From: Stenotrophomonas sp. 610A2
GTDB lineage: Bacteria; Pseudomonadota; Gammaproteobacteria; Xanthomonadales; Xanthomonadaceae
NCBI RefSeq assembly: GCF_030549615.1
Contig: NZ_CP130832.1
Location: forward strand, 496,001 to 560,000
DNA: 64,000 nucleotides
Direction of reading: 5' to 3'
Positions 15,750-24,338 of the stretch are shown piece after piece. Numbering within the stretch: position 1 is the stretch's first letter; every line of letters begins with the position of its first letter. Both the position numbers and the translations under genes were made by a program. A model generated the notes under the pieces. That model saw nothing but the letters and a program-made list of their open reading frames with translations, was not told the DNA's origin and made no database searches.

Positions 15750-16685
15750 ATGTCCGCTGCCTATGGCATCCACACCATCGACACCGCGTTCCAGCGCGAT
15801 CACTTCGATGCGGCCTACCTGATCGTGCAGGATGGGCGCGGCGCGTTCGTCGATTGCGGCACCACACATTCCCTGCCGAATCTGCTGGCCTGCATTGCGC
15901 AGGCGGGGTTGACGCCTGCGGACATTGATTGGCTGATCGTCACCCATGTGCACCTGGATCATGCCGGCGGTGCCGGTGCGTTGATGCAGCAGTTGCCCAA
16001 TGCAAAGCTGGTGGTACACCCGCGCGGCGCCCAGCACATGATCGATCCGACCCGGCTGATTGCCGGTGCAACGGCGGTGTACGGCGAAGCCGAGATCGCG
16101 CGCAGCTATGGCCGGATCGTGCCGGTGCCGGCCGAGCGTGTGGTGGTTGCCGAGGATGGGCATCGGGTGTCATTGGCAGGCCGTGAGCTGGTCTGCGTGG
16201 ATACGCCGGGGCACGCCCGGCATCACTTCTGCGTGTGGGACGCAGCCAGCCGCAGCTGGTTCACCGGCGATACTTTCGGTCTGTCGTACCGCGAGCTGGA
16301 CCATGCCGGTGGTGCGTTCATCATCCCCACCTCGTCGCCGGTGCAGTTCGAGCCGGAGGCGATGCATGCTTCGATCGAACGCTTGATGCGCGAATCACCC
16401 GAAGGGATGTACCTGACCCATTACGGCCGCGTCGAAGAAACCGCGCGATTGGCCAGGGACCTGCACGAACAGATCGACGCAATGGTGGCGATCGCACAAC
16501 GCTGCAACGGCGAGCCGGAGCGGCATCGCCTGCTGGTGGACGCGCTGGGTGGGTTGTACGTAGCGCGGTTGAGGTTGCAGGGCAGCCCGCTGGACGCGGC
16601 AGTGGTGCTGCGCGTGCTGGCGATGGACATCGAACTCAACGCGCAAGGTCTGGCCTGCTGGCTGGACCGCGACAAAAACCGGTAG
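15750..16685 (+). CDS. Metallo-beta-lactamase-fold hydrolase
   Basis: A 311-residue MBL-fold protein. The metal motif HVHLDHAGG (family HxHxDH) is intact, followed by the later ligand histidine in DTPGHARHHFCVWD and the aspartate in WFTGDTFG, consistent with a binuclear zinc hydrolase. The substrate is unknown. No signal peptide. The TAG stop codon (16683-16685) is supplied by the GTAG head of an adjoining SMAG repeat. Confidence 0.85.
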   Translation: MSAAYGIHTIDTAFQRDHFDAAYLIVQDGRGAFVDCGTTHSLPNLLACIAQAGLTPADIDWLIVTHVHLDHAGGAGALMQQLPNAKLVVHPRGAQHMIDPTRLIAGATAVYGEAEIARSYGRIVPVPAERVVVAEDGHRVSLAGRELVCVDTPGHARHHFCVWDAASRSWFTGDTFGLSYRELDHAGGAFIIPTSSPVQFEPEAMHASIERLMRESPEGMYLTHYGRVEETARLARDLHEQIDAMVAIAQRCNGEPERHRLLVDALGGLYVARLRLQGSPLDAAVVLRVLAMDIELNAQGLACWLDRDKNR

Positions 16686-16749
16686 TGCCGAGCCATGCTC
16701 GGCAGGGGCCTTCCCGGTGGAGCGCCTGCCGAGCATGGCTCGGCACTAC
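16682..16749. repeat. SMAG repeat dimer
   Basis: Two inverted GTAG-headed palindromes, 16682-16706 and 16724-16749, each with GCCGAGCCATGCTCGGC. The left unit provides the stop codon of the upstream hydrolase gene. Confidence 0.92.
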
Positions 16750-16826
16750 AGCGCTGTCGCGCCTACCAAGGCAATGGCGGTTAGAATCTGCCATTCATTC
16801 TGTCGTTGGTAGTTGCCGTGAACCCG

Positions 16827-18479
16827 ATGCGCATCCTGCTGCTGTCCTCCTGCCTGTTCGTGGGCGGTATCGCCTCGGCGGCCAATGACCTGCCCGGCGG
16901 TGGCATCGATCCGGAAGCATTGTCGCGACATGTGCGCATCCTCGCCTCGGACGAGTTTGAAGGCCGCGCCCCGGCCTCGGCCGGTGAGCAGCGCACGGTG
17001 GACTATCTGGTCGACGAATTCCGCAAGGCCGGCCTGCAGCCGGGCGGCAAGGACGGCAGCTGGGTGCAGGAAGTGCCGCTGGTCCGCGCGACGGTGGATG
17101 GCCCGGTACAGGCCAGCCTGAGCTTGAACGGCAAGTCGGTGCCCCTGGTCAACGGTGAGGACATCACCCTGCAGAGCCTCAGCCCGTTCGGTGTGGTCGA
17201 CCAGCAGGACACACCGCTGGTGTTCATCGGCTACGGCATCTCCGCGCCGGAACGGCATTGGGACGATTACAAGGGCCTGGACCTGAGCGGCAAGATCGCC
17301 GTCGTGCTGATCAATGACGCCGACTTCGAAACCGAAGCGCCGGGTGCGTTCGACGGCAAGGCGGTCACCTATTACGGCCGTTGGACCTACAAATTCGAGG
17401 AAGCCGCACGCCGCGGCGCCGAGGGCGTGCTGATCGTGCACGAGACCGCTCCGGCCGCCTATCCGTGGGCAACAGTGAAGGCGTCCGGCACTTCGCCGCT
17501 GTTCGATATCGAACGCAGCAACGACGAGGCCCAGGCCGCGCATACGCCGGTACGCGGCTGGATGCAGCGGGCGCTGGCTGAGCGCATCTTCAGCGCCGCT
17601 GGCCTCGATTTCGAGACCGAGAAGCGCAAGGCGATGAAGGCCGACTTCCGTCCTGTCGAGCTGGGCGACGCGAGCCTCACCACCAGCTTCTGGGTCAATC
17701 GTGAGCGCGTGGTCACCCGCAATGTGGTGGCCAAGCTTGAAGGCAGCAGCCATCCGCAGGAATCGGTGATCTTCTCGGCGCACTGGGATGCCTTCGGCGT
17801 CGGCCAGCCGGACGCAAGCGGCCAGACCGTGCGTCACGGCGCCATCGACAACGCCACCGGCGTGGCCTCGGTGCTGGAGTTGGGCCGCGTGTTCGCCGCC
17901 GGCCCGCGCCCGCAGCGCTCGCTGTACTTCATCGCGTTGACGGCCGAAGAGAAGGGCCTGCTTGGTGCCAGCTATTACGCCGCGCACCCGCTGGCACCGC
18001 TGGAAACCACCGCGGCGGTGTTGAACATCGAGATGTTCAGCCCGGACGGTGAAACTGCTGATATCGCGACCTGGGGCAATGGCCGGGTTTCGCTGGAAGA
18101 CGATGTGCAACGCGTTGCACAGGCACGTGGCCGTCGCTGGTCACCGGATCCGAACCTGGAGGCTGGTTTCTTCTACCGCGCCGACCACTTCGCGTTTGCC
18201 CGCAAGGGTGTTCCGGCGATCACTGTCGGCGCTGGGCTGGACAAGCTGGACGGCGGCGTTGCCGCCGGCCGCGCGCTGCGTGATGCCTATTTCGCCAAGT
18301 GCTACCACCAGGCCTGCGATGCGTGGTCGCCGCAGTGGGATGCGCGTGGTCTGGCCGCCGATACCTTGCTGGTTTATGACATGGGTCTGGAGCTGGCCAA
18401 CAGCCGGAAGTGGCCGACCTGGCAGAAGGGCGCGGAGTTCGAGGCTGCGCGTGAAGCGAGTGATTCCGCTCGGCGTTGA
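16827..18479 (+). CDS. Secreted M28 family metallopeptidase
   Basis: A 550-residue protein with signal peptide MRILLLSSCLFVGGIASAA, a protease-associated insert, and an M28 aminopeptidase-type catalytic domain. Zinc-site blocks are SAHWDAFG, AIDNATGVAS, LTAEEKGLLG and RADHFAFARKGVP. At the fourth ligand position, where most M28 enzymes have Asp, this protein has Glu402 (LNIEMFSP). It is a paralogue of the lipoprotein encoded at 22568-24277 on the other strand. ATG 16827 is preferred for the signal peptide; GTG 16818 is possible. Confidence 0.88.
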   Translation: MRILLLSSCLFVGGIASAANDLPGGGIDPEALSRHVRILASDEFEGRAPASAGEQRTVDYLVDEFRKAGLQPGGKDGSWVQEVPLVRATVDGPVQASLSLNGKSVPLVNGEDITLQSLSPFGVVDQQDTPLVFIGYGISAPERHWDDYKGLDLSGKIAVVLINDADFETEAPGAFDGKAVTYYGRWTYKFEEAARRGAEGVLIVHETAPAAYPWATVKASGTSPLFDIERSNDEAQAAHTPVRGWMQRALAERIFSAAGLDFETEKRKAMKADFRPVELGDASLTTSFWVNRERVVTRNVVAKLEGSSHPQESVIFSAHWDAFGVGQPDASGQTVRHGAIDNATGVASVLELGRVFAAGPRPQRSLYFIALTAEEKGLLGASYYAAHPLAPLETTAAVLNIEMFSPDGETADIATWGNGRVSLEDDVQRVAQARGRRWSPDPNLEAGFFYRADHFAFARKGVPAITVGAGLDKLDGGVAAGRALRDAYFAKCYHQACDAWSPQWDARGLAADTLLVYDMGLELANSRKWPTWQKGAEFEAAREASDSARR

Positions 18480-18508
18480 ATGGCCTTGTTCTGCACTGAG
18501 TGATGAGA

Positions 18509-18539
18509 AGGCCGGCGGACTTGTTCCGCCGGCTTTTTT
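18509..18539 (+). terminator. Rho-independent terminator
   Basis: GCCGGCGGA and TCCGCCGGC arms, five-base loop, TTTTTT run; ends the M28 peptidase transcript. Confidence 0.92.
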
Positions 18540-18587
18540 GCTCTCATCCAAGCCCCAAGCCACGTCGGCTCCATTGCTTGTACTGCC

Positions 18588-19922
18588 TTATCGGCGCGTA
18601 CCATCCAACCAGTTCGGCCCCTTGTTCTCCAGAAAGAACACATAGACCACCAGCGACACCGCAATCACCGCCGTCACGTAGATCGCAAACGTATCCACAT
18701 GCCCGGTCTTCAGCGCGCCCTGGTACAGCAACGGCGCAGTACCGCCGAACAGTGAATTAGCCATCGCGTAGCCAAAGCCCACACCCAAGGCACGCACATG
18801 TGTCGGGAACAGCTCGGCCTTCACCACTGCATTGATCGAGGTATAGCCGGTCAGGATGACGAAGCCGACTGCCAGCACCAGGAAGGCCATCAGTGGATCA
18901 TGCTGCTGCGGAAGCTGGGTGATCATGTACCAGCTGTAGAGCACGCCGCCGACGCCGAAGAACACCAGCAGGCTCTTGCGGCCAACGATGTCCGACAGCC
19001 AGCCACCCACCGGTTGCAGCAGCATCAGGAAGGTGAGCACGCCGAGGTTGATCACGGTCCCGGTCATTACGTCGTTACCCGCAAACGCGCTCTGGATCAT
19101 CTTCGGCCCGTTCACCGAGTAGGTGTAGAAGGCAACCGTGCCACCTGCGGTGATCAGGAAGCACAACAGCAACGGCCGCCACTGGTGCACGAACAGTTCG
19201 TACATCGAGCCGGATGCCTTGGCGCGGCCATCCTTCGCGGCTTCGATGGAATCGGAGGTCAGTGATTCGTCCATGCTCCGGCGCAACCAGAACACCACGA
19301 TGGCGGCGATGCCGCCGATGCCGAAGGCGATGCGCCAACCCCAGGCGGAAATCTCGGGCTTGTCCCACAGCAGCAACATGCCGAGCAGGGTCAGCTGCGC
19401 CAGTACGTGGCCGCCAACCAGGGTGACGTAGTGGAACGAGGACAGGAAGCCGCGCCGGCCGGGGATCGCCGCTTCGGACATGTAGGTGGCGCTGGTGCCG
19501 TACTCGCCACCGGTGGCGAAACCCTGTGCCAGCCGCGCGAACAACAGGATCAGCGCCGCCGCGCCACCGATCTGCGCGGCGGTCGGGGTGATCGCGATCA
19601 GGAACGAGCAGGCCGCCATCACCGTCACTGAAACCGTCAGTGCGCGGCGGCGGCCATAGCGGTCGGCGAAACGGCCGAAGTACCAGGCGCCGATCGGCCG
19701 CATCAGGAAGGTGGCCGCGAAGATCGCCCACACGTAGATGGTGGAGTTCTTGTCGGCGGCCGAGAAGAACTGCGACTCGAAGTACACCGCGAACACCGAG
19801 TACACATAGACGTCGTACCACTCGACCAGATTGCCGGCCGAGCCCTTCAAGGTATTGGAGATGGAGCGGCGCAGGGCGGCGCGGTCGGAGGCTGCCGGTG
19901 CGCTGGCGGTGACGGTGTTCAT
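18588..19922 (-). CDS. MFS metabolite:proton symporter (KgtP-like)
   Basis: A 444-residue major facilitator of the metabolite:H+ symporter group. It opens with GSAGNLVEWYDVYVYSVFAVY, shows the MFS loop signature GRFADRYGRRRAL between segments 2 and 3, and has RLAQGFATGGEYGTSATYM typical of KgtP/ProP/ShiA-like carriers. Likely substrates are organic acids such as 2-oxoglutarate; the substrate cannot be fixed from sequence. Start ATG 19922 follows GAGGA; longer in-frame upstream sequence does not look coding. Confidence 0.85.
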   Translation of the reverse strand: MNTVTASAPAASDRAALRRSISNTLKGSAGNLVEWYDVYVYSVFAVYFESQFFSAADKNSTIYVWAIFAATFLMRPIGAWYFGRFADRYGRRRALTVSVTVMAACSFLIAITPTAAQIGGAAALILLFARLAQGFATGGEYGTSATYMSEAAIPGRRGFLSSFHYVTLVGGHVLAQLTLLGMLLLWDKPEISAWGWRIAFGIGGIAAIVVFWLRRSMDESLTSDSIEAAKDGRAKASGSMYELFVHQWRPLLLCFLITAGGTVAFYTYSVNGPKMIQSAFAGNDVMTGTVINLGVLTFLMLLQPVGGWLSDIVGRKSLLVFFGVGGVLYSWYMITQLPQQHDPLMAFLVLAVGFVILTGYTSINAVVKAELFPTHVRALGVGFGYAMANSLFGGTAPLLYQGALKTGHVDTFAIYVTAVIAVSLVVYVFFLENKGPNWLDGTRR

Positions 19923-20121
19923 GCAGGAGCTGTCCTCGCTTGATGGCCAAGGGCCGGACGACGCACGCCGTGGTGACGTTGTGCTTGCCTCCACGCTACC
20001 GCAGTGCGTGTATGGATGATGTAGGTAGCTTGCCAAACGAATACAGCATGCTGTTTTTCAGACTGATCTCGGCGCCGCTGTGCCCTAGAATTCACCTTCC
20101 CCCGAATGGTGGCACCGCCTC

Positions 20122-21024
20122 ATGTCCTCCCCCGTATCCACGCCGGCTGCTCCTCCCAGGGGTGGCCTTGTCGTTTTGGCCTTGTTCCTGGTCTACGTGG
20201 TGTGGGGGTCGACCTATCTCGGCATTCATCTCGCGCTGGAAAGCGGGCTGCCGCCGCTGACGGTGATCTCCGGCACGCGCTTCCTGCTCGCCGGCAGCCT
20301 GCTCTATGCCTTCCTGCGCTGGCGTGGCGTCGCCGCGCCTACCCGCGCGCAGTGGAAGACCGTGGCGGTGATGGGGGTGTGCCTGCTGTTCCTCGGCAAT
20401 GGCATGGTGGTGCTGGCCGAACGCGATGTGTCGTCCGGTCTGGCAGCGGTGGCGGTGGCCTCGGTGCCCTTGTGGATGGCGCTGTTCTCGGCCATCCGTG
20501 GCGAGAAGGCCACGCTTGGCGAGTGGCTGGGCATCGCCATTGGTTTCGTCGGCGTGGTCTGGCTCAACGCCGGCAGCAGCCTGACCGCGACGCCGACCGG
20601 GCTGATTTTGTTGCTGATCGCGCCGCTGGGCTGGGCCGGTGGCTCGATCTGGTCGCGCAGCCGCGACCTGCCATCGCCGTTCATGACGGCCGCCGGGCAG
20701 ATGCTGTGTGGTGGCGTGGTGCTGATCAGTGTTGGCCTGCTGCGCGGTGAACGCATCAGCGCGCTACCCAACCTGCAGGGTCTGTTGTCGGTGAGCTACC
20801 TGACCGTATTCGGCTCGATCATCGCCTTTACCGCCTACGTGTGGCTGCTGCACAACGTGCGCCCGGTGCTGGCCAGCAGCTATGCCTACGTCAATCCGGT
20901 GATTGCCGTGGCGCTGGGCGCGTGGATCGCGCATGAGCGTTTCAGCATTTCCGATCTTGGCGCGATGGCGGTGATCCTGGCCGGCGTCGTGGTCATCACC
21001 CTTGCAAGGCTGCGTCGCGCATGA
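20122..21024 (+). CDS. EamA-family exporter (YedA-like)
   Basis: A 300-residue drug/metabolite transporter with ten predicted membrane segments in two EamA repeats (WGSTYLGIHLALESGLPP in the first; SSYAYVNPVIAVALGAWI in the second). YedA/RhaT-type proteins export small metabolites. The TGA stop overlaps the ATG of rarD (ATGA), so two unrelated-in-detail EamA exporters are translationally coupled. Confidence 0.87.
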   Translation: MSSPVSTPAAPPRGGLVVLALFLVYVVWGSTYLGIHLALESGLPPLTVISGTRFLLAGSLLYAFLRWRGVAAPTRAQWKTVAVMGVCLLFLGNGMVVLAERDVSSGLAAVAVASVPLWMALFSAIRGEKATLGEWLGIAIGFVGVVWLNAGSSLTATPTGLILLLIAPLGWAGGSIWSRSRDLPSPFMTAAGQMLCGGVVLISVGLLRGERISALPNLQGLLSVSYLTVFGSIIAFTAYVWLLHNVRPVLASSYAYVNPVIAVALGAWIAHERFSISDLGAMAVILAGVVVITLARLRRA

Positions 21025-21932
21025 ACAGCAACAGCGAAACCCGCAACGGCCTATGGGCCACCACCCTGGCCTTCGTCATCTGGGGCCTGTTCCCGCTGTA
21101 CTGGCACCTGCTCAAGGAGGTGCCGTCGTTCCTGATCATTGCCCACCGCATTGTCTGGAGCGCGGTGCTGCTGGTCGGTGGGCTGGGCATCATGCGCGGC
21201 TGGGGCTGGTTGACCGAGGTATGGGCCACGCCGCGCCGGTTCTGGCTGCTGGGCCTGTCCAGCCTGCTGATCGCGCTGAACTGGAGCCTGTACATCTGGG
21301 CGGTGAACGCCGGCCACGTGGTCGAGACCAGCCTTGGCTACTTCATCAACCCGCTACTGAGCGTGCTGCTCGGGGTGATGGTGCTCGGTGAGCGGCTCGG
21401 CAAGCTGCAGTGGTTGGCGGTGGCGCTGGCAGCCCTGGGCGTGGCCTGGCTGACCTGGCAGAGCGGCCGTCCGCCGTGGATCGCGATTGGCCTGTCCATC
21501 ACCTTTGGCCTGTATGGCCTGCTGCGCAAGCTGGTGGTTGTCGATGCGGTGAGCGGGCTGGGTGTGGAAAGCCTGTTCATGGTGGCACCGGCGCTGGCTT
21601 ATGTGATCTGGGCCGAGGCCGGCCATGGCGGCGGTTTCATTTCCGGTTGGGGCGTTGGCAACGACGTGCTGCTGGTGCTGGCCGGCGCGGTCAGCGCGAT
21701 CCCGCTGATTGCCTTCGCCTTCGGCGTGCGGCGGGTGCCGCTGACCGTGGTCGGCCTGCTGCAGTACATCGCGCCGACCCTGCAGTTCCTGGTCGGGGTG
21801 CTGGTGTTCCGTGAAGCCTTCAATGCCAGTCAGCTGGTCGGCTTCTGCCTGATCTGGGCTGGCCTGGTGGTGTTCGCGGTGGCGGGTGTGCGCAAGGCGC
21901 GCATGGCACGTGCGCAGGCACCGGCGGCATAA
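21021..21932 (+). CDS. rarD: RarD-type EamA transporter
   Basis: A 303-residue transporter with ten membrane segments. The RarD signature is visible: GLFPLYWHLLKEVPSFLIIAHRI truncated here to its core PLYWHLLKEVPSFLI, then LNWSLYIWAVNAGHVVETSLGYFINP in its core WSLYIWAVNAGHV, and QYIAPTLQFLVGVLVF. Named for chloramphenicol sensitivity in early work; the substrate is unknown. Overlaps the upstream exporter by 4 bases. Confidence 0.9.
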   Translation: MNSNSETRNGLWATTLAFVIWGLFPLYWHLLKEVPSFLIIAHRIVWSAVLLVGGLGIMRGWGWLTEVWATPRRFWLLGLSSLLIALNWSLYIWAVNAGHVVETSLGYFINPLLSVLLGVMVLGERLGKLQWLAVALAALGVAWLTWQSGRPPWIAIGLSITFGLYGLLRKLVVVDAVSGLGVESLFMVAPALAYVIWAEAGHGGGFISGWGVGNDVLLVLAGAVSAIPLIAFAFGVRRVPLTVVGLLQYIAPTLQFLVGVLVFREAFNASQLVGFCLIWAGLVVFAVAGVRKARMARAQAPAA

Positions 21933-21943
21933 GCAGCACCCAC

Positions 21944-22042
21944 GGTAGCCCGGGTAAGCGCTGCGCACCCGGGGCTGTTGGCGCATAGGGTGCTGACCGC
22001 CGTATCTCCTGCTCCCGGGTGCGCTGCGCTTGCCCGGGCTAC
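21944..22042. repeat. Inverted GTAGCCCGGG repeat pair
   Basis: GTAGCCCGGGTAAGCGCTGC at 21944 faces its complement ending at 22042, 38 bases apart. Placed between convergent rarD and the VOC gene, so it may act as a bidirectional barrier. A repeat type distinct from SMAG. Confidence 0.8.
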
Positions 22043-22047
22043 GCCAC

Positions 22048-22419
22048 TCAGCGGTTGATGACGGCTTCGATGCGGTGCCCGTCCGGGTCGATCAGAAACG
22101 CTGCGTAGTACAGCGGCCCATAGTCCGGGCGCAGGCCCGGCGCACCGTTGTCGCTGCCACCGATGGCCAGCGCGCTCGCATGGAAGCGATCAACCGCAGG
22201 ACGATCCGGCGCGGCGAAGGCCAGATGAAAGCCTGCACTGGCTGCGCTGGCATCATCGCGCAGCTTCAGGCAGAACAGATCCTCATCGTCGACCAGCCCA
22301 TAGCCGATGGCGGTGTCGTCCTCGAAAACGCGGCGGAAGCCCAGCGCGCCCAGCGCGGCATCGTAGAACGCGCCGCCCAGGACAAGGTCGCGTACCGGGA
22401 AGGAAACGTGGTGCAGCAT
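22048..22419 (-). CDS. VOC (glyoxalase-fold) family protein
   Basis: A 123-residue vicinal-oxygen-chelate protein, with the start MLHHVSFPVRDLVLGGAFYD and the end YYAAFLIDPDGHRIEAV, both standard in glyoxalase/bleomycin-resistance-like domains. The first His and the last Glu are present as possible metal ligands. Reaction unknown. Monocistronic. Confidence 0.85.
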   Translation of the reverse strand: MLHHVSFPVRDLVLGGAFYDAALGALGFRRVFEDDTAIGYGLVDDEDLFCLKLRDDASAASAGFHLAFAAPDRPAVDRFHASALAIGGSDNGAPGLRPDYGPLYYAAFLIDPDGHRIEAVINR

Positions 22420-22526
22420 TTCGAGCGACCTGCGGGTTGGCGGGGTAGTGCTGACGTTAGCGGCTCTGCATCAACGTGTCTGCTGCTGATTGGTGCGTAG
22501 CGCCTTACAGGTATCAACACAAACAA

Positions 22527-22550
22527 GAACGGCGCCCAAAGGCGCCGTTC
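22527..22550. terminator. Hairpin terminator
   Basis: GAACGGCGCC and GGCGCCGTTC with a four-base AAA-rich loop, 17 bases past the stop of the minus-strand M28 lipoprotein gene; on that strand it is the natural terminator, though the T-run is poor. Confidence 0.6.
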
Positions 22551-22567
22551 TCTCGATCAGCAGCGGC

Positions 22568-24277
22568 TTACTTGGCCGTGTTGCTGTCCTTGTTCTTCAT
22601 CATCGCGTCGCGGTTGGCCTTGAACGGGTTGCCTTCGTACCAGTTCGGCCAGGCGTCGCCGCCGGCCAGCTGCTGGCCAACGCCGTACAACAGTTCCAGG
22701 TCCTCGACGACGCCGTCGAGCTTCCAGGTGGCCGGATCGTACTCGTCCTTCGGGCCGTGGTAACGGTCCTTGCCATAGGCTTCGGCCGCACGCTTGCCAG
22801 CCTCGACGCCGCCGTCGATCAGGTCTTCGCCGCCATCGGCATACAGCGCCGGCACGCCGGCCTTGGCGAAGTTGAAATGATCGGAGCGGAAGTAGAAGCC
22901 GCTCTGCACCGAGCTTTCCGCGTGCAGGGTACGGCCCTGCTTGGCGGCCAGCGGCTTGAGCAGGTCTTCCAGCTCGGAGCTGCCAAAGCCCGTCACGGTG
23001 AGGTCACGTGCACGACCATTGACCGACATCGCATCGATGTTGATCACGCCGGCAATCTTGTCCAGCGGGAAGGTCGGGTGGTTCACGTAGTACTGCGAAC
23101 CGAGCAGGCCCGATTCCTCCAGCGTCACCGCCAGGAACACCACCGAGCGTTCCGGCGGGGTCTGCTGATGGGCAAGCGCGTCGGCTACTTCAAGAATGCC
23201 GGCCACGCCGGTCGCGTTGTCGACCGCACCGTTGTAGATGTTGTCGCCTTCCTCGCCCTCGTGCTTGCCCAGATGGTCCCAGTGCGCCATGTACAGCACG
23301 GCTTCGTCGGCACGCTTGCTGCCCGGCAGTACACCGACCACGTTGCGTGACTTCTTCTGCGCGATGGTGCTCTTCAGGTCCAGCGACAGCTGCGCGTTCA
23401 ACGGTGCCGGCTTGAAGCCACGCTTGCTGGCGTCCTTGTAGGCCTTGTCCAGGTCCAGCCCCGCATCTGCGAACAGCTTGCGTGCGGCCTCGGCGCTGAG
23501 CCAGCCCTGTGCCTGCAGGCGCGGCTGGCTGTCTTCCGCTGCAGGCAGGTCGTACTGCGCACCGCCCCAGGAGTTCTTCACCACGTCCCAGCCATACGAG
23601 GCACCAGCGCTGTCGTGCACGATCAGTGCGGCGGCGGCGCCCTTGCGCGCGGCTTCCTCGAACTTGTAGGTCCAGCGCCCGTAATAGGTCATGCGCTTGC
23701 CATCGAACAACTTGGCGTCGTCGGTGTGGAAGCCCGGGTCGTTGACGAACATCACCACCGTCTTGCCCTTCCAGTCCTGGCCGGTGTAGTCGTTCCAGTT
23801 CTGCTCGGGTGCATCCACGCCGTAACCAACGAAGACCAGATCGCTTTTGTCGATCTTGATTTCCGGCTGGCCGCTGCGGGTGCCGATCACCATGTCGGTG
23901 CCGAACGCCAGGTCACGGTTGGTACCGCCCTGCTCGATCTTCAGCACGGTGCCTGGATCTGCCGTGGTTTCGGTCATCGGCACTTCCTGGAACCAGCTGT
24001 CGCCGTTGCCCTGCTGCAGGCCGATGCGCTGCATCTGGTCGCGGATGTAGTTGACCGTCAGTTCTTCGCCATTGCTGCCCGGGGCGCGGCCTTCGAATTC
24101 ATCCGAGGCCAGGGTCTTCACCAGCTCGCCGAAGTCGGCGGCATTGATGCCACCAGCAAAGGTATGGGCCGGCGGCGGTGCAGGGGCGGGCGCGGAGGCC
24201 GCCGGTACCGGTGCCTCCTGCTTGCAGGCGGCCAGGGCCGCGGTCGCGGCCAGGCACAACAACAGTTTGCGTTGCAT
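22568..24277 (-). CDS. M28 family metallopeptidase lipoprotein
   Basis: A 569-residue protein beginning MQRKLLLCLAATAALAAC, a lipoprotein signal with lipobox LAAC, then an Ala/Pro linker. The M28 domain has all usual zinc-site blocks: MAHWDHLGK, AVDNATGVAG, LEESGLLGS, NIDAMSVNG and RSDHFNFAKAGVP. Unlike its paralogue at 16827-18479 it keeps Asp at the fourth ligand. A protease-associated insert lies near residues 150-260. Probably a periplasmic-facing aminopeptidase. CCGGAGTTCTC precedes ATG 24277. Confidence 0.9.
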   Translation of the reverse strand: MQRKLLLCLAATAALAACKQEAPVPAASAPAPAPPPAHTFAGGINAADFGELVKTLASDEFEGRAPGSNGEELTVNYIRDQMQRIGLQQGNGDSWFQEVPMTETTADPGTVLKIEQGGTNRDLAFGTDMVIGTRSGQPEIKIDKSDLVFVGYGVDAPEQNWNDYTGQDWKGKTVVMFVNDPGFHTDDAKLFDGKRMTYYGRWTYKFEEAARKGAAAALIVHDSAGASYGWDVVKNSWGGAQYDLPAAEDSQPRLQAQGWLSAEAARKLFADAGLDLDKAYKDASKRGFKPAPLNAQLSLDLKSTIAQKKSRNVVGVLPGSKRADEAVLYMAHWDHLGKHEGEEGDNIYNGAVDNATGVAGILEVADALAHQQTPPERSVVFLAVTLEESGLLGSQYYVNHPTFPLDKIAGVINIDAMSVNGRARDLTVTGFGSSELEDLLKPLAAKQGRTLHAESSVQSGFYFRSDHFNFAKAGVPALYADGGEDLIDGGVEAGKRAAEAYGKDRYHGPKDEYDPATWKLDGVVEDLELLYGVGQQLAGGDAWPNWYEGNPFKANRDAMMKNKDSNTAK

Positions 24278-24338
24278 GAGAACTCCGGATTGCAAGGTCG
24301 AACCCGGATTCTAGGCAGGAATGGCCTGCAATGCGCGT

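Noticed and set aside
18588..20036. Longer form of the MFS transporter starting at 20036
   Set aside because: The first 38 codons lack MFS features; ATG 19922 has a GAGGA upstream and gives a normal N-terminus.
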